NCBI GenBank assembly: GCA_013043165.1
Contig: JABDOQ010000107.1
Location: 1 to 36,546 of the forward strand
Direction: 5' to 3'
Length of the DNA stretch: 36,546 nucleotides
Source: Woeseiaceae bacterium
Lineage (GTDB): Bacteria; Pseudomonadota; Gammaproteobacteria; Steroidobacterales; Woeseiaceae
In this document: positions 6,132 through 14,226 of the stretch, one piece after another
Layout of the letters: every line of letters begins with the position of its first letter
Position numbering within the stretch: position 1 is the stretch's first letter
The notes under the pieces: model-generated
The model's input: only the letters and a program-made list of their open reading frames with translations
Database searches by the model: none
Told to the model about the DNA's origin: nothing
Made by a program: the position numbers and the translations under genes

Positions 6132-7973
6132 ATGGCCAGGCAAGTCGTCATCGAGCGCTTGAGCGACCAGCTGAAGTCGATCAGCGAAGCTGCGAAAAGG
6201 CTCGAGTCTGACTACTCGGACGACCTTGCCGCCGTGCATCCCCAATTCCGCGACAGTGCCACGAATCTCGTGCACTACGTCGCGCTGCGCCAATCTGACA
6301 TCAGTGAACTTCAGGAAGATCTTGCCACCCTCGGCCTCTCGTCGCTCGGGCGCGCTGAACGGAACGTGATGGGATCTGTACACGCTGTCTGGACGGCGTT
6401 GCAGAAGCTCGGTGGCAGCACGGCCCATGATCTGGACCTCGAAGGCGTATCCCTGCAACTCAGAAACCCGCGCGCCGATGCACACAAGCGGGCAATCCTC
6501 GGCGATCACCCGGAGGGTCGGGACGTAAACATCATGGTCACGCTGCCGGCTGAGGCAGCGGAAAACCTGCAGCTCGTCGGAGAAATGATGGCAGCCGGCA
6601 TGGACGTCGCGAGAATCAACTGCGCGCATGACGACGCGACTACGTGGCGGGCCATGATTGAGAACGTAAGGACTGCCAGCGCCGAGGCCGAAAAAAACTG
6701 CCGCATTATAATGGATCTCGCCGGGCCAAAACTCCGCACCGGCCAGCTCCGCCCGGGACCTCGAGTGATTCACCTTCGTCCACGACGGGACCCGCTCGGA
6801 CGCGTTATTGGGCCTCGGCGAATTCGATTCATGCCCGACGACGTGTTGCAGCGTGGTACCAAGTCAGCCGTCATACCCGTACCCCGCGAATGCATCGAAT
6901 GCGCCGAGGAAGGCAATGAGTTCCGTTTCAAGGATACGCGCGGCAAGAAACGTCGCCTGATCGTGGTCGAAAAAGACGCGAAGGGCCTGGTGCTTGAAAT
7001 CTGGAAAGGCGCCTATATCGCAACCGGGACAAAATTACGTCTCGTGCGGCACGATGCGGGCGAAAAGCTCGTCTATCGCGTTGGCGAATTACCGGCTATC
7101 GAGCAGCCGATCTTGTTGCGGGTCGGAGATACGCTGATTCTCCACAAGGACAACATCCCGGGCGCGCCGGCAAAAGAAGATGCTGACGGCAATATTGTCG
7201 CGCCCGCGCATATTTCGTGCCAGCAGCCGGAAGTATTCGGGTTTGTTGGCGTGGGGCATCCGATCTCCCTCAACGACGGCAAGATTGCAGGCATTGTGCA
7301 GTCGGTAACTGACGATCGGCTCGACGTGGAGATTACCAAGGCCAAACCGATCGGTGGCCGCCTGCGTGGAAATCGCGGTATCAACTTCCCGGGCAGCGAT
7401 ATACGGCTGCCGGGCCTGACTGACTTTGACCGGCATAACCTGAAATTTGTTATTCAACACGCTGACGCCGTCGGCCTTTCATTTGTTCGGGAGCCGACAG
7501 ATATCCTGCTGCTGCAGGAGGCGCTACTGCAGTTCCCCGACAAACAGGTGGGTATCGTCATCAAGATAGAAACGAAGCGCGGTTTCAAGAATCTGCCAAG
7601 ACTCCTGCTGACCGCCATGCGCAGCTACCCTGCCGCCGTCATGATCGCGCGTGGCGATCTCGCGGTCGAATGCGGCTGGGAGCGCCTCGCCGAACTGCAG
7701 GAAGAAATACTCTGGTTTTGTGAGGCCGCGCAAATGCCCGTCCTGTGGGCAACGCAGGTTCTCGAACAGGAAGCCAAGAAAGGCCAGGCATCCCGCGCCG
7801 AAATCAGCGACGCTGCTATGTCGCAGCGCGCCGACTGCGTAATGCTCAACAAGGGACCGCACATCCTTGCTGCTATCCGCATGCTCGACAACATCTTGCG
7901 TCGGATGCAGAAACATCACTTCAAGAAAACGCCTCGTATGCGCGAGCTCAGTTTCTCGAAAGACAGTAACTGA
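6132..7973 (+). CDS. Atypical long pyruvate kinase
   Basis: This 613-residue protein is a divergent pyruvate kinase (PEP + ADP to pyruvate + ATP). Residues 1-130 form an extra helical N-terminal region absent from the ordinary enzyme of about 470 residues. The barrel starts near 132. M-D-V-A-R-I-N-C-A-H-D (157-167) matches the usual A-R-x-N-F-S-H-G region, and D-L-A-G-P-K-L-R-T-G (195-204) matches D-T-K-G-P-E-I-R-T-G. V-I-K-I-E-T (Lys near 478) carries the catalytic lysine and Mg-binding Glu, followed by M-I-A-R-G-D-L-A-V-E and V-L-W-A-T-Q-V-L-E. The part between about 205 and 385 is longer than a normal B domain. The C-terminal allosteric domain is missing: the protein ends soon after the barrel. 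AGGAG lies seven bases before the ATG. The family is secure; kinetics and regulation are probably unusual. Confidence 0.88.
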   Translation: MARQVVIERLSDQLKSISEAAKRLESDYSDDLAAVHPQFRDSATNLVHYVALRQSDISELQEDLATLGLSSLGRAERNVMGSVHAVWTALQKLGGSTAHDLDLEGVSLQLRNPRADAHKRAILGDHPEGRDVNIMVTLPAEAAENLQLVGEMMAAGMDVARINCAHDDATTWRAMIENVRTASAEAEKNCRIIMDLAGPKLRTGQLRPGPRVIHLRPRRDPLGRVIGPRRIRFMPDDVLQRGTKSAVIPVPRECIECAEEGNEFRFKDTRGKKRRLIVVEKDAKGLVLEIWKGAYIATGTKLRLVRHDAGEKLVYRVGELPAIEQPILLRVGDTLILHKDNIPGAPAKEDADGNIVAPAHISCQQPEVFGFVGVGHPISLNDGKIAGIVQSVTDDRLDVEITKAKPIGGRLRGNRGINFPGSDIRLPGLTDFDRHNLKFVIQHADAVGLSFVREPTDILLLQEALLQFPDKQVGIVIKIETKRGFKNLPRLLLTAMRSYPAAVMIARGDLAVECGWERLAELQEEILWFCEAAQMPVLWATQVLEQEAKKGQASRAEISDAAMSQRADCVMLNKGPHILAAIRMLDNILRRMQKHHFKKTPRMRELSFSKDSN

Positions 7974-10727
7974 CTAGACGCGCACCTCGGCAAAATCTTT
8001 CTCACGCAACTTCGCGTTCGCGGCCGCCAGCCTGGCAATTGGTATCCTCGGCCCCGAGCAGGAAACATAGTCAAGACCGACGTGGTGACAGAAACGAATC
8101 GACTCCGGATGTCCGCCCTGCTCTCCGCAGATGCCGATCTTCAGATCTTCGCGCTGCTGCCTGCCGCGGTACACAGCCATGTCAATCAGCTGGCCAACGC
8201 CCTGGATATCCAGCACCTCGAACGGGTTATCCTGCAGAATTCCGGTTTCGTTGTACATCGGCAGGAACTTGTTTTCCGCGTCTTCGCGAGAAAACGAGAA
8301 AACAGCCTGGGTCAGGTCGTTGGTGCCGAACGAGAAAAACTCAACGTGTGCTGCCAGTTGTGACGAGCGTGTACACGCCCGCACGGTTTCAATCATCGTT
8401 CCAAATTTGAACCTGATCTTTTTGCCAAAACCCTTCTCGAGCTGGTTCGTCAATGCATCAACCGTGAGCCTGACCTTCGAGAGCTCCTGTGCAGTGATCA
8501 CCTGCGGCACCATGATCTCGGGACGCACCGATATGCCGTTGTTCGCACATTCCACGGTTGCCTCCAGAATCGCCTGTATTTGCATTGAATATATTTCCGG
8601 ATAAGCAATACCGAGGCGGACGCCGCGGTGGCCCAACATCGGATTGACTTCCTGCAGTTCCAGCACCTTTTTTAGCATGCGCTCTTTCTTGCTCAGCGCA
8701 TCGTTGACGAGTTCCTCACTAAGTTCATTGAATGCTTCGGGCAATTCGGGCGGATGCGCCAGGGTTGCCAGCGCCGTGTACCGTCCTCGTACGACGTTGC
8801 GATAAAGGCGCAATGTTTCGATTTGCTCGAGTAGCTGCTGCTCTGTCGGCAGAAATTCATGCATTGGTGGATCCAGCAACCTGACGGTAACCGGGTTCGG
8901 CGACATAACCGAGAATAGCTCAACGAAGTCCGCGCGCTGGATTGGCATCAACCTGTCCAATGCGGCTTTTCTATCTTGCTCGTTATTGGCGAGGATCATG
9001 TCAATGACGATCGGCAGACGGTCGCTGGCGTTGAACATTCGCTCGGTACGGCACAGACCAATACCCATTGCCCCGTATTCAAGCGCTTTTTTGGCCGCAT
9101 TAGGCGTGTCGGCATTGGCCATGACCTTCAACCTGGCCGTCTCGTCCGCCCAGCGGAGCAACCGCTCCAGGTCATCAGAGAAGTGCGGCGGCACCGTCGG
9201 AATAGCGCCAAGGTAGACCATGCCCGTCGCGCCATCGAGTGTAATGACGTCACCTTGGTGGAGAATGTACTCACCGACATGCGCCTGTCGCAGCGCAACA
9301 TCGACGACTATCCCCTCAGCTCCCGCAACGCAGGGCTTGCCCATGCCTCGGGCGACGACTGCCGCGTGGGAAGTCTTTCCGCCCCGGCTCGTGAGGATGC
9401 CTTCGGACGCGAAAAAGCCGTGAATATCCTCGGGGCGCGTTTCCTCACGCACCAGGATCACCTGCTCACCCATCTTGCCGAATTTTTCGGCAAGATCGGC
9501 ATCGAACACGCATTTTCCCGACGCCGCGCCGGGGGAGGCCGGCAATCCCGTAGCAATCGGCCTGGCGATGCTCTCCGGATCAAGGCTCGGATGCAGCAGC
9601 TGCTCCAGCAGCTCGGGGTCAATTCTCAACAATGCCTGATCTTTGGATATTAACTTCTCATCGAACATGTCGACAGAAGTCTTGACCATCGCGGCCGCGT
9701 TCATTTTTCCGTTGCGCGTCTGCAGACAATAGAGTATTCCTTTCTCGATCGTGAACTCGTAGTCCTGCACCTCCTGGTAATGCGACTCGAGCTTGTTACG
9801 CAGCTCCACGAGTTGCTTGAACTGCTTGGGCATCTCGGACTCCATTTCCTGCAACGGTTTTGGCGTCCGAATACCGGCAACGACATCTTCACCCTGCGCA
9901 TTGGTCAGGTATTCACCGAACATTTCGTTTTCACCGGTGCCCGGGTTGCGCGTAAAACCAACACCGGTCGCGCAGTCATTCCCCATATTGCCGAATACCA
10001 TCGTGCAGATATTTACGGCCGTGCCGTTCGCCATGTCGGGCGTGATATGAAATTCGCGCCGGTAATCGACCGCGCGCCTGCCCATCCACGAGCGGAACAC
10101 AGCCTCGACCGCAAGCTGCAGTTGCATCATCACGTCTTGTGGAAAGTCACTGCCGCTCTCGCGACGGACCACGCTGAGAAACTTCTCGCTGATTTCCTTG
10201 AGGTGACCTGCATCCAGTCCGACATCGGCTTTCACGCCGGCACGTTGCTTGACGTCCTCGAAATGCTCGTCGAAATGTTCATCCTCGATGCCCAGCGCAA
10301 CTTTGCCGAAAAGCTGGATGAAGCGACGATAAGCGTCGTACACGAATCGCTCGTCGCCGGTTTGCTGAATCAAGCCTGCAAGCGTTTTGTCATTCAGGCC
10401 GAGGTTGAGAATGGTGTCCATCATGCCCGGCATCGACATGGCCGAGCCCGAGCGGACCGAAACCAGCAGGGGATCGTCGCCTTTTCCGAAGGACTTGCCG
10501 GTAGCCGCCTCGAGCTGCGCGATCTCTTCCTTCACGGCCTGCATGAGCCCCGCAGGCAGCTTGTCTTCCTTCAAATAGTCGAGGCACGCCTCAGTGGTGA
10601 TGACGAAACCCGGGGGAACATTGATTCCGATCTGGGTCATCTCGCACAGATTGGCGCCCTTGCCGCCGAGCAGTTTCTTATTGTGGCCATCGCCATCAGC
10701 AAATGAGTAGACGCGCTTGTTCTTCAT
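7974..10727 (-). CDS. ppdK: Pyruvate, phosphate dikinase
   Basis: PPDK interconverts pyruvate, ATP and Pi with PEP, AMP and PPi in the cytosol. The order is ATP-grasp nucleotide domain (K-L-L-G-G-K-G-A-N-L-C-E-M near 18-30; S-V-R-S-G-S near 90-95), swivelling phosphohistidine domain (G-G-K-T-S-H-A-A-V-V-A-R-G-M-G, catalytic His454) and PEP/pyruvate barrel (S-F-G-T-N-D-L-T-Q; G-I-C-G-E-Q-G-G-H-P, catalytic Cys867). Thr452, two residues before the His, matches the Thr phosphorylated by the PDRP regulator in plants and bacteria; no PDRP gene lies in this window. The 917-residue length fits the family. ATG 10727 (MKNKRVYSF) was chosen because the conserved domain starts there; the frame is open to 10790. 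Its stop directly abuts that of the pyruvate kinase gene, so the two genes face each other tail to tail. Confidence 0.95.
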   Translation of the reverse strand: MKNKRVYSFADGDGHNKKLLGGKGANLCEMTQIGINVPPGFVITTEACLDYLKEDKLPAGLMQAVKEEIAQLEAATGKSFGKGDDPLLVSVRSGSAMSMPGMMDTILNLGLNDKTLAGLIQQTGDERFVYDAYRRFIQLFGKVALGIEDEHFDEHFEDVKQRAGVKADVGLDAGHLKEISEKFLSVVRRESGSDFPQDVMMQLQLAVEAVFRSWMGRRAVDYRREFHITPDMANGTAVNICTMVFGNMGNDCATGVGFTRNPGTGENEMFGEYLTNAQGEDVVAGIRTPKPLQEMESEMPKQFKQLVELRNKLESHYQEVQDYEFTIEKGILYCLQTRNGKMNAAAMVKTSVDMFDEKLISKDQALLRIDPELLEQLLHPSLDPESIARPIATGLPASPGAASGKCVFDADLAEKFGKMGEQVILVREETRPEDIHGFFASEGILTSRGGKTSHAAVVARGMGKPCVAGAEGIVVDVALRQAHVGEYILHQGDVITLDGATGMVYLGAIPTVPPHFSDDLERLLRWADETARLKVMANADTPNAAKKALEYGAMGIGLCRTERMFNASDRLPIVIDMILANNEQDRKAALDRLMPIQRADFVELFSVMSPNPVTVRLLDPPMHEFLPTEQQLLEQIETLRLYRNVVRGRYTALATLAHPPELPEAFNELSEELVNDALSKKERMLKKVLELQEVNPMLGHRGVRLGIAYPEIYSMQIQAILEATVECANNGISVRPEIMVPQVITAQELSKVRLTVDALTNQLEKGFGKKIRFKFGTMIETVRACTRSSQLAAHVEFFSFGTNDLTQAVFSFSREDAENKFLPMYNETGILQDNPFEVLDIQGVGQLIDMAVYRGRQQREDLKIGICGEQGGHPESIRFCHHVGLDYVSCSGPRIPIARLAAANAKLREKDFAEVRV

Positions 10728-10792
10728 ATGTGGGTTACCGGTGGGTGAATCAGGAGTATTTCGGGGTCGAATAGTGGCCCATCGGCGCACCG

Positions 10793-10848
10793 TGCGCCAT
10801 TACGGCAAACCACTAAGGCCCTACGCGGGATTCTGCCATAATGGTGCA
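10793..10848. promoter_or_regulatory. Imperfect inverted repeat upstream of the NhaC-type gene
   Basis: GCGCCATTACGGCA (10794-10807) and TGCCATAATGGTGC (10834-10847) are inverted copies matching at 12 of 14 positions, separated by 26 bases. One further pair (10793 with 10848) extends the stem to the A of the antiporter start codon. It lies between divergent ppdK and the antiporter gene. It could be an operator, or an RNA stem occluding the antiporter start. Confidence 0.35.
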
Positions 10849-12212
10849 TGGATGACCTCGGCGCCCTGACCCTGCTACCGACACTGATTGTCTTCACCCT
10901 GGCAATCCTCACGCATCGGCCCATCGAGTCGCTCATTACCGGCTCCCTGGCCGGCCTGATCATGATTCACGGCACGGGCTTCGTTGCCGAGTTTGCCGAG
11001 GCATCGATCCGGGTGATGACTGATGACGACGTCGCCTGGGTGATCCTGGTATGCGGCTTTATGGGCAGCCTGATCGGCATACTCATTCGCACGGGCGCGA
11101 CCTCCTCGTTTACGACGCTGATGTCGAGCTATGTCCGTTCCGAGAAAAGCGCGCTCATGGCAACCTGGGGCCTGGGCATCCTGATGTTCGTCGATGACTA
11201 TCTGAATTCCCTTGCTGTCGGATCAGCCATGCGCAACCTGACCGACAAGTACAAGGTTTCGCGCGAGAAGCTCGCGTACGTCGTGGATTCGACGGCGGCA
11301 CCGATCAGCGTCATTATTCCGTTTTCCACCTGGGGCGTGTTTTTCGCCGGACTCATCGTCGCCAACGGTATCGCGCCCGAAGGTGAAGGCTTCGCAACCT
11401 ACATCAGCGCCATCCCATACATGTTGTACGCCTGGGTTGCCGTACTCATGGTGCCGCTCGTGATTTTGGGCATCGTTCCATCTTTTGGTCCCATGAAAAC
11501 TGCCGAAACCCGCGCAAAGACGACAGGCCACACGGTTCCGCCGAGCGCTGCCCATATCGAGGCGGCCAACCAGTCGATCAAAGCCAATCCCGACGTAAAG
11601 CCCCGCATCTCGATGTTCATCGTTCCGATGACCGTGCTCGTGCTGGCTACCCTGTACTTCGACAAGGACTTCCTGGTTGGTATTTATATCGCGCTCGGCG
11701 GCACGGCTATTTACATACTCGTTACGCGCATGCTGAGCATGAACGACACCTTTGACACGATCGTCGATGGATTCAAGATGATGATCGAACCCCTCGGCGT
11801 GCTGGTGGCAGCGTTTATTTTGAAGGATGTCAACGACGTCCTCGGCCTGGCGCCGTACGTCGTAACGGCAATGCAACCTTTGCTGACGCCAGAGTCCTTG
11901 CCGGCCGTGATTTTCGCCTCGATGGCACTCGTTTCGTTCATGACGGGATCGAACTGGGGCGTTTTCGTGATCGTACTGCCCATCGTAACGGCGCTGGCCA
12001 ACAACCTCGGAGCGGACATGGTTCTTGTTATCGGTGCAACGCTCTCTGCCAGCACGTTCGGCAGTCATGCATGTTTCTACTCCGACGCCACCGTGCTGAC
12101 GGCGCAGGCATCAGGTTGCACACCGTTTCAACATGCCATTACACAGATACCCTACGCTTTGATCGCCGCGGCAATCTCGGTCGCAGGGTTTCTGCTTATC
12201 GCCTACCTGTGA
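10848..12212 (+). CDS. NhaC-family Na+/H+ antiporter-like transporter
   Basis: This polytopic inner-membrane protein has 454 residues and roughly ten to twelve hydrophobic segments. I-L-M-F-V-D-D-Y-L-N-S-L-A-V-G-S-A-M-R (about 107-125) is the hallmark of the NhaC family, with two adjacent Asp residues in a membrane segment. It is followed by S-R-E-K-L-A-Y-V-V-D-S-T-A-A-P-I. A second family signature, F-M-T-G-S-N-W-G-V-F, lies near residue 370. Members exchange Na+ or protons against each other or against organic anions such as malate and lactate, so the substrate is open. The gene is monocistronic and divergent from ppdK, and ends 79 bases from the convergent L,D-transpeptidase gene. The annotated ATG follows an inverted repeat and has no clear Shine-Dalgarno. 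Confidence 0.85.
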   Translation: MDDLGALTLLPTLIVFTLAILTHRPIESLITGSLAGLIMIHGTGFVAEFAEASIRVMTDDDVAWVILVCGFMGSLIGILIRTGATSSFTTLMSSYVRSEKSALMATWGLGILMFVDDYLNSLAVGSAMRNLTDKYKVSREKLAYVVDSTAAPISVIIPFSTWGVFFAGLIVANGIAPEGEGFATYISAIPYMLYAWVAVLMVPLVILGIVPSFGPMKTAETRAKTTGHTVPPSAAHIEAANQSIKANPDVKPRISMFIVPMTVLVLATLYFDKDFLVGIYIALGGTAIYILVTRMLSMNDTFDTIVDGFKMMIEPLGVLVAAFILKDVNDVLGLAPYVVTAMQPLLTPESLPAVIFASMALVSFMTGSNWGVFVIVLPIVTALANNLGADMVLVIGATLSASTFGSHACFYSDATVLTAQASGCTPFQHAITQIPYALIAAAISVAGFLLIAYL

Positions 12213-12291
12213 GTGTAAGGGCGAAACCGCTCCAAGGTCCTACTGGCGCTCAGCGCGAATCGCCACGTGCTATTCCCCTTGTTCTGGTAAA

Positions 12292-13524
12292 TCAGTAGCT
12301 GGCGCCGGGCTGATCATGGTGGTCGCTCTGAAACGGCTTATCCAGCCTTTCGAGGACCGTCGCATCCCATTTATAAATGTCGTCGTAGAAGTGCATGACG
12401 CCAAGGTCATCAACTTCCGCCGTCCAGTAGACGATGTGCACCTGCAGGGGTTCGGTCAGGACGACCGACCTCGTTTCGCTGGACTCGACCTGGGAGTCGA
12501 CTTCTTTCCTGGTCCAGTTCTCGTTGTCGAGGAGAACCTCGGCAAGACCGAGCGGCCGGTCGATTCGAATGCAGCCGTGACTGAATGCGCGCGCAGCCAC
12601 GGCGAACAAGGATTTCTGGGGCGTATCGTGCATACAAACAGAGTAGTCGTTCGGAATCATGAACTTGATCTGGCCCATTTGATTCGTCGGGCCCGGCTGT
12701 TGCACCAGCGTGTATGAAAAACTCTTTCTATCCACTGCGCTCCAGTCGACGCTCGATGGATCAACTTTGTCACCGGCCCGATCGTAAAGCTCGTAGTTGC
12801 CGCGTTGAAAAAAAGACGGATCCTGCTTGATCTTCGGCAGTAATTCTTTGCTGGCAATGCTTTGCGGCACGGTCCAGGTCGGATTGAACACGAGGTTCTT
12901 TAACGTGGAACGGAAAACCGGCGTCTTGTTTTCAGGGTCACCGACTATAACGTCAGTCGTCCATACGATCTTGCCATCACGAATGACATGCATTTTGAAT
13001 GCGGGAATGTTCACCAGAACCAGGTCTTCGCTGTTGTCATCAAGGTCCCAGCGCACCCGTTCGAGGTTAACGCGAATCTGATCGATGCGCTGTTGGACCG
13101 TTACATTCAGCGCCCGCAATGTCCCTCGTCCGACCAGGCCATCGACATCCAAACCGTGCCGAGCCTGGAAGCGACGGACCGCATTTTGCAGAGTCTCGTT
13201 GTATGCGGACGTCGATAAACCGGTATCGGCAGAGAAAAGATCACCGGAAACTGACAGTCGCAGTGCTAGCGTCGCAAGACGGGAATCTTCAGCGTCGGGG
13301 TGTATGGTTGGACCATCCGGCACCTCGGGCCAGCCGCCCGCTTCGGCCAGCGCGCGGTGTTGCCGCAGCTGCTCCTCCAACCTCTGAAACTGGGACCCGA
13401 GAGCGCTGAATGCGGTCGCGGTATCCTGTGCAGCCTTGTCTTCCGCCCCAGGGGCGGCACAGGCGGGTGCCTGCCAGGGCATCAGGACCAGGCTTGCGGC
13501 AATCATCAACAGCTGTCTCAACAC
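12292..13524 (-). CDS. L,D-transpeptidase (YcbB/LdtD-like) with PG-binding domain
   Basis: This 410-residue periplasmic enzyme forms 3-3 crosslinks in peptidoglycan or attaches substrates to the stem peptide. An N-terminal signal peptide (about residues 1-23, ending A-C-A-A) is followed by a helical stretch. A peptidoglycan-binding domain (about 100-140, with A-V-R-R-F-Q-A-R-H-G-L-D-V-D-G-L-V-G) and a YkuD catalytic domain (about 167-350) come next. The active-site motif S-H-G-C-I-R puts the catalytic Cys at 318, with H-D-T-P near 299 preceding it. N-P-T-W-T-V-P-Q-S-I-A is typical of the YcbB subgroup rather than the short ErfK type. The start is a GTG. It is divergent from the MepK-like gene across 96 bases; in E. 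coli ycbB and ycbK are also neighbours, but in the same direction. Confidence 0.92.
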   Translation of the reverse strand: MLRQLLMIAASLVLMPWQAPACAAPGAEDKAAQDTATAFSALGSQFQRLEEQLRQHRALAEAGGWPEVPDGPTIHPDAEDSRLATLALRLSVSGDLFSADTGLSTSAYNETLQNAVRRFQARHGLDVDGLVGRGTLRALNVTVQQRIDQIRVNLERVRWDLDDNSEDLVLVNIPAFKMHVIRDGKIVWTTDVIVGDPENKTPVFRSTLKNLVFNPTWTVPQSIASKELLPKIKQDPSFFQRGNYELYDRAGDKVDPSSVDWSAVDRKSFSYTLVQQPGPTNQMGQIKFMIPNDYSVCMHDTPQKSLFAVAARAFSHGCIRIDRPLGLAEVLLDNENWTRKEVDSQVESSETRSVVLTEPLQVHIVYWTAEVDDLGVMHFYDDIYKWDATVLERLDKPFQSDHHDQPGASY

Positions 13525-13540
13525 GTGAAAAGGTACCTTG

Positions 13541-13580
13541 AAATTTCGGAAACAGACCCCATACTTTGTCTTTGATTTTT
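13541..13580. repeat. Possible REP/RAYT-like repeat remnant
   Basis: The ldtD/mepK intergenic spacer holds a segment with AAACAGACCCCATACTTTG that resembles the GGGGACAGACCCC-type repeats scattered by REP-associated transposases in many proteobacteria. Only one copy is seen in this window and its inverted arm is poor, so this rests on resemblance alone. Confidence 0.2.
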
Positions 13581-13620
13581 ATCCGAGTCACTGCCACACA
13601 GGGACGATCCCGGGCCAGCC

Positions 13621-14157
13621 ATGAAACTACTGCGAAACACGTGTTCTATTGCCTTACTCCTGATCCTCGCTTCTGTCGCGACCGTCAGCCAGGGGACACT
13701 GGTCAAAGATGAGCGAGAGCTGTCTTTCTACCATACCCATACCGGCAAGCGATTAAACGTAGTTTATGCCCGGGAAGGTCGCTATGTCCCCTCGGCGCTC
13801 GAAGAAATCAATAATTTTCTGTTCGACTTCCGTACCGGCGATGCGGCCGAAATGGATCCGGAGCTTCTCGATTTCATTTACGACGTCCGTGAAGCGCTGG
13901 GCAGCGACAGCACCTACCAGGTCGTATCTGCATACCGGTCGCCGAGGACCAACGAAATGCTGCGTGGCAAGAGCCGAAAGAGTGGCGTTGCGAAGAAGAG
14001 CCAGCACATCCTGGGTAAAGCCATTGATGTACGCCTCGAAGGCGTAAGTACAGCGAGGCTGCGGGATCAGGCGCTCGCCATGAAACGCGGCGGCGTTGGT
14101 TACTACGAAGCATCCGACTTCGTGCACATGGATACGGGGCGCGTACGACGCTGGTAA
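13621..14157 (+). CDS. MepK-like DUF882/M15 murein endopeptidase
   Basis: This 178-residue exported protein matches the DUF882 (YcbK/MepK) group of M15-type zinc peptidases, which in E. coli cleave mDap-mDap (3-3) crosslinks. The N-terminus is a signal peptide (about 1-24, ending A-T-V-S-Q-G). E-L-S-F-Y-H-T-H-T-G-K-R-L is the conserved entry strand. The zinc site is readable as S-Q-H-I-L-G-K-A-I-D-V-R (His129, Asp136) and D-F-V-H-M-D-T-G (His169). V-S-A-Y-R-S-P-R-T-N is the usual preceding loop. The length matches the family. It lies divergent from the L,D-transpeptidase that would make its substrate bonds, and 69 bases before ydbH. Confidence 0.9.
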   Translation: MKLLRNTCSIALLLILASVATVSQGTLVKDERELSFYHTHTGKRLNVVYAREGRYVPSALEEINNFLFDFRTGDAAEMDPELLDFIYDVREALGSDSTYQVVSAYRSPRTNEMLRGKSRKSGVAKKSQHILGKAIDVRLEGVSTARLRDQALAMKRGGVGYYEASDFVHMDTGRVRRW

Positions 14158-14226
14158 ATTTTCACCCGTAGTCGATTCGGGTCCGTGTTACTTTGGGGCT
14201 GGCGAACCCAGGCCTGTGTCTATCCA

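Noticed and set aside
8976-9653. Plus-strand frame of 225 codons inside ppdK
   Set aside because: It lies opposite the phosphohistidine and linker regions of PPDK. Its translation has no domain-like pattern.
9780-10706. Plus-strand frame of 308 codons inside ppdK
   Set aside because: It is antisense to conserved PPDK domains, has no recognisable motif and no ribosome site. High-GC codon bias explains the long open frame.
11223-12068. Minus-strand frame of 281 codons inside the NhaC-type gene
   Set aside because: The translation is His/Arg/Asp-rich noise typical of the antisense of membrane-protein genes.
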